Part shown: positions 62,206 through 64,000 of the stretch, in pieces
Position numbering within the stretch: position 1 is the stretch's first letter
Layout: each line of letters begins with the position of its first letter
Source of the DNA: Pholis gunnellus
Lineage: Eukaryota; Chordata; Actinopteri; Perciformes; Pholidae
Length of the DNA: 64,000 nucleotides
Reading direction: 5' to 3'
NCBI GenBank assembly: GCA_910591455.2
Contig: OU342811.1
Span: 7,482,947-7,546,946 of the forward strand
Notes under the pieces: model-generated
Told to the model about the DNA's origin: nothing
Databases searched by the model: none
What the model saw: the letters and a program-made list of their open reading frames with translations, nothing else
Translations under genes and position numbers: made by a program

Positions 62206-64000
62206 TGAGGAAGAGGAGAATGCTTAATGTCATGTGTGTGTCCACTGCTCCTCCCCCACACACAGGGCTAAGTAATTTTATGCTCTAATTCCTTCCTTTA
62301 AATTAGGCAGGAGGCATAAAATATGAAAGAGGAGGAGATATTTTGAGAGGTCACGTGATTGGCGGCATGAATGCTTCACAACCGCTTGAAATGAAAACAT
62401 TTGATTATGTCAAGCAAATAATGCTCGGCTGTAAGTTGATTAAATACGAGAGTAGTCTCTAATGTGTTTCTTGATCCTTTATTTACCCGTGAAATAAGAT
62501 GTGATGCAGCCATAGGATAATCTGCCAACCGGTTTTGCATTCATTTGGGTGTAATGCAATCCCCCGCTGGGACCGTTCCTGGCAATCGAACATGAGACAA
62601 AAATAAATAAATGAAGGGTTAATTTTCTTATGCGTGACAACCTAAATGACAACCCGTTTCGGTGACACCTATGCTGAGGAACCGCTCTGAATGTGGCTTT
62701 CAAAATGTTGCTGAAGCTGTTGAATTATACAGCTGTTTTAAGACCAGTCGAGCCACATTTAAAATGATATAAAATTGCCGGTTATCTGTTTTCCGGGCGA
62801 TACGTGTGTGTTTCACCCATCATTGACCTTATTATCTTCGTGGTCTTTTGATCCGACACATCTCATCTCTTTGTTGTGTCTCTCCTTTGTTTATCGACAT
62901 GATACACTTTGATTTCAGGTTTGTGATGTCTCCCACCTTCGCTCTGTATTTAAAGCAGCGAGTTGTTGTGAATAAATTAATCGCTGTCAAATCTATGCCG
63001 CCCCCACCACACTGACATTTATGAGGTGTTATTTCTCCGATGTATTAGTAAATTGCATGCATGCAATTCATTTCCCTCAAGGCACCTTGTCGTTTTTTTC
63101 TCATTTGAACGGAGTGACTGGGGCAGCGAGCTATATGGGAGATATATTAGTGTCCAGGAGCACAGCACCGAGAGGGTAGGGCCTGTCTCCGTGATTTATT
63201 CCAAATCCGAAAGCCCTGCAGGAGCGTGTTGTCAATCCCATTGGCATCACCTTTGGGTCACATCAAAGCACTGGGTCGGAAAAAGCAGAGACAGTTGTTT
63301 ACAAATTCTGCCGCCTGTTTTTTTTCTTTGTTGGAGATGGGAATTAAAAAGTAAATTGGTGCTGCTGTTGTGGTATTAAATATGAAGAGGAGGTGAAATT
63401 TGACTGGCATTTTCTTGGCCCCCGAACAACGAGCGGCACTGCGTTGGTATCAATCAATTACGTCAGACTTTTCTGTTGTCTTAAAAGACATATCGGAGAC
63501 TTTCTCGGGCAGGCTTCAGAGCGATTTACTGAAGAGTATTTCAGCACATTTGAAGCATGTGGTCCAATTTTAGCAGGATACTGGGTGAGGGTGAGCAATT
63601 TGCAAGATGACACCAAGAAACACACATATCATCAACTAAGAATGCAAAAACAGAATATTCAGTTCGTCACTAGGGTCACAGTCTGCTCGCATGCTTGAGT
63701 CATTGCTTTGCTGCGGCGGTGCTATCCTGAGGTCACTAAGCTTATTAATCATCACAAAATATACATTTGTGTCTCTTGCTTTCACTAAATTAACAGCAGT
63801 TTATTTGACCTCTTCCCACAAAAGAGTCAAACTTAAAGCCACCGAGCCAAAACCTCAGACACACAAAATGCTTCAACACAAAGTGCACGACTTTCAATCA
63901 TTAATCATTTCAATCTGTAGATCTCAGCCTTTTTTGATGAGCTCAAGTTCTTTTTCATCTGCACCAAATGTGTTCTTATGAATGAATATTATAAACTGTT

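Larger units (their letters stand above)
55641..64000. other. Non-coding DNA to the window end
   Basis: It holds the (GT)n tract at 57381, an AT-rich (TATA)n stretch at 58793-58825, poly(G) at 62182 and a T run at 61578-61590. The stretch at about 62275-62460 is repeat-free, has an E-box (CACGTG) at about 62353-62358 and many TAAT/ATTA words, and looks like possible conserved regulatory DNA. No exon was recognised; frames of up to 127 codons are not convincing. Confidence 0.45.

Noticed and set aside
1..64000. CRISPR arrays, operons, phage or bacterial mobile elements
   Set aside because: No spaced direct repeats, no long tightly packed coding frames; the sequence is vertebrate nuclear DNA.

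Overview
This is vertebrate nuclear DNA, almost certainly from a ray-finned fish and probably an acanthomorph (percomorph-type) teleost. The evidence is dense long (CA)n/(GA)n microsatellites, no operon-like coding, and several repeat types that I recognise as typical of teleosts: a dispersed element with the 'gacgtcacggtgactacg' motif, an L2/CR1-like 3' tail, and hAT-type non-autonomous elements ending in 'GCAGCCCT'. The longest open frame is 229 codons and looks spurious, so over 99% of the window is non-coding.

The one coding feature I can support is a 52-nt first coding exon on the minus strand (41904 down to 41853). It has a near-ideal start context (GCCATGG), encodes a 17-residue signal-peptide-like stretch (MAMCAGIWILLVALHVQ), and ends in a consensus donor (CAAG|GTAAGC) leaving a phase-1 intron. 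It sits in a CpG-rich region (about 41.45-43.08 kb) that probably holds the promoter and 5' UTR. A signal-peptide exon followed by a phase-1 intron is common in immunoglobulin-superfamily, EGF/LDL-receptor-like and TGF-beta-receptor-like genes. I could not identify which gene this is. If no further exon lies below it, window positions 1-41852 are the start of a large first intron (over 41 kb) and 43-64 kb is upstream flank. That is the usual layout of a developmental or neural receptor gene with many long-range enhancers.

Layout: 1-9.45 kb non-coding with (GA)n/(TC)n tracts; 9.46-9.84 kb dispersed fish repeat, copy 1; 17.3-17.5 kb hAT end; 19.5-21.55 kb a direct duplication whose first 278 bp are 99% identical while the rest is clearly diverged; 21.75-22.08 kb a weak hAT-like remnant; 24.67-25.07 kb hAT-type MITE; 29.23-29.29 kb a 14-bp perfect hairpin; 29.74 kb hAT-like terminus; 31.56-31.93 kb CpG-rich block with an NRF1-type palindrome; 38.78-39.37 kb a second hAT-type element that contains a minus-strand fragment of the 28S rRNA D2 expansion segment; 41.45-43.08 kb first exon and CpG-rich promoter; 45.36-45.60 kb another CpG-rich block; 51.69-51.87 kb LINE tail; 55.11-55.64 kb dispersed fish repeat, copy 2; then non-coding DNA to the end. 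Unusually many long poly(G)/poly(C) runs (up to 33 nt) are scattered throughout.

I found no new protein-coding or defence system. The most unusual items are the sharply bounded near-identical duplication, the 28S rRNA fossil nested in a hAT element, and the excess of long G/C homopolymers. All identifications come from reading the sequence and from memory of repeat families; no search was run.
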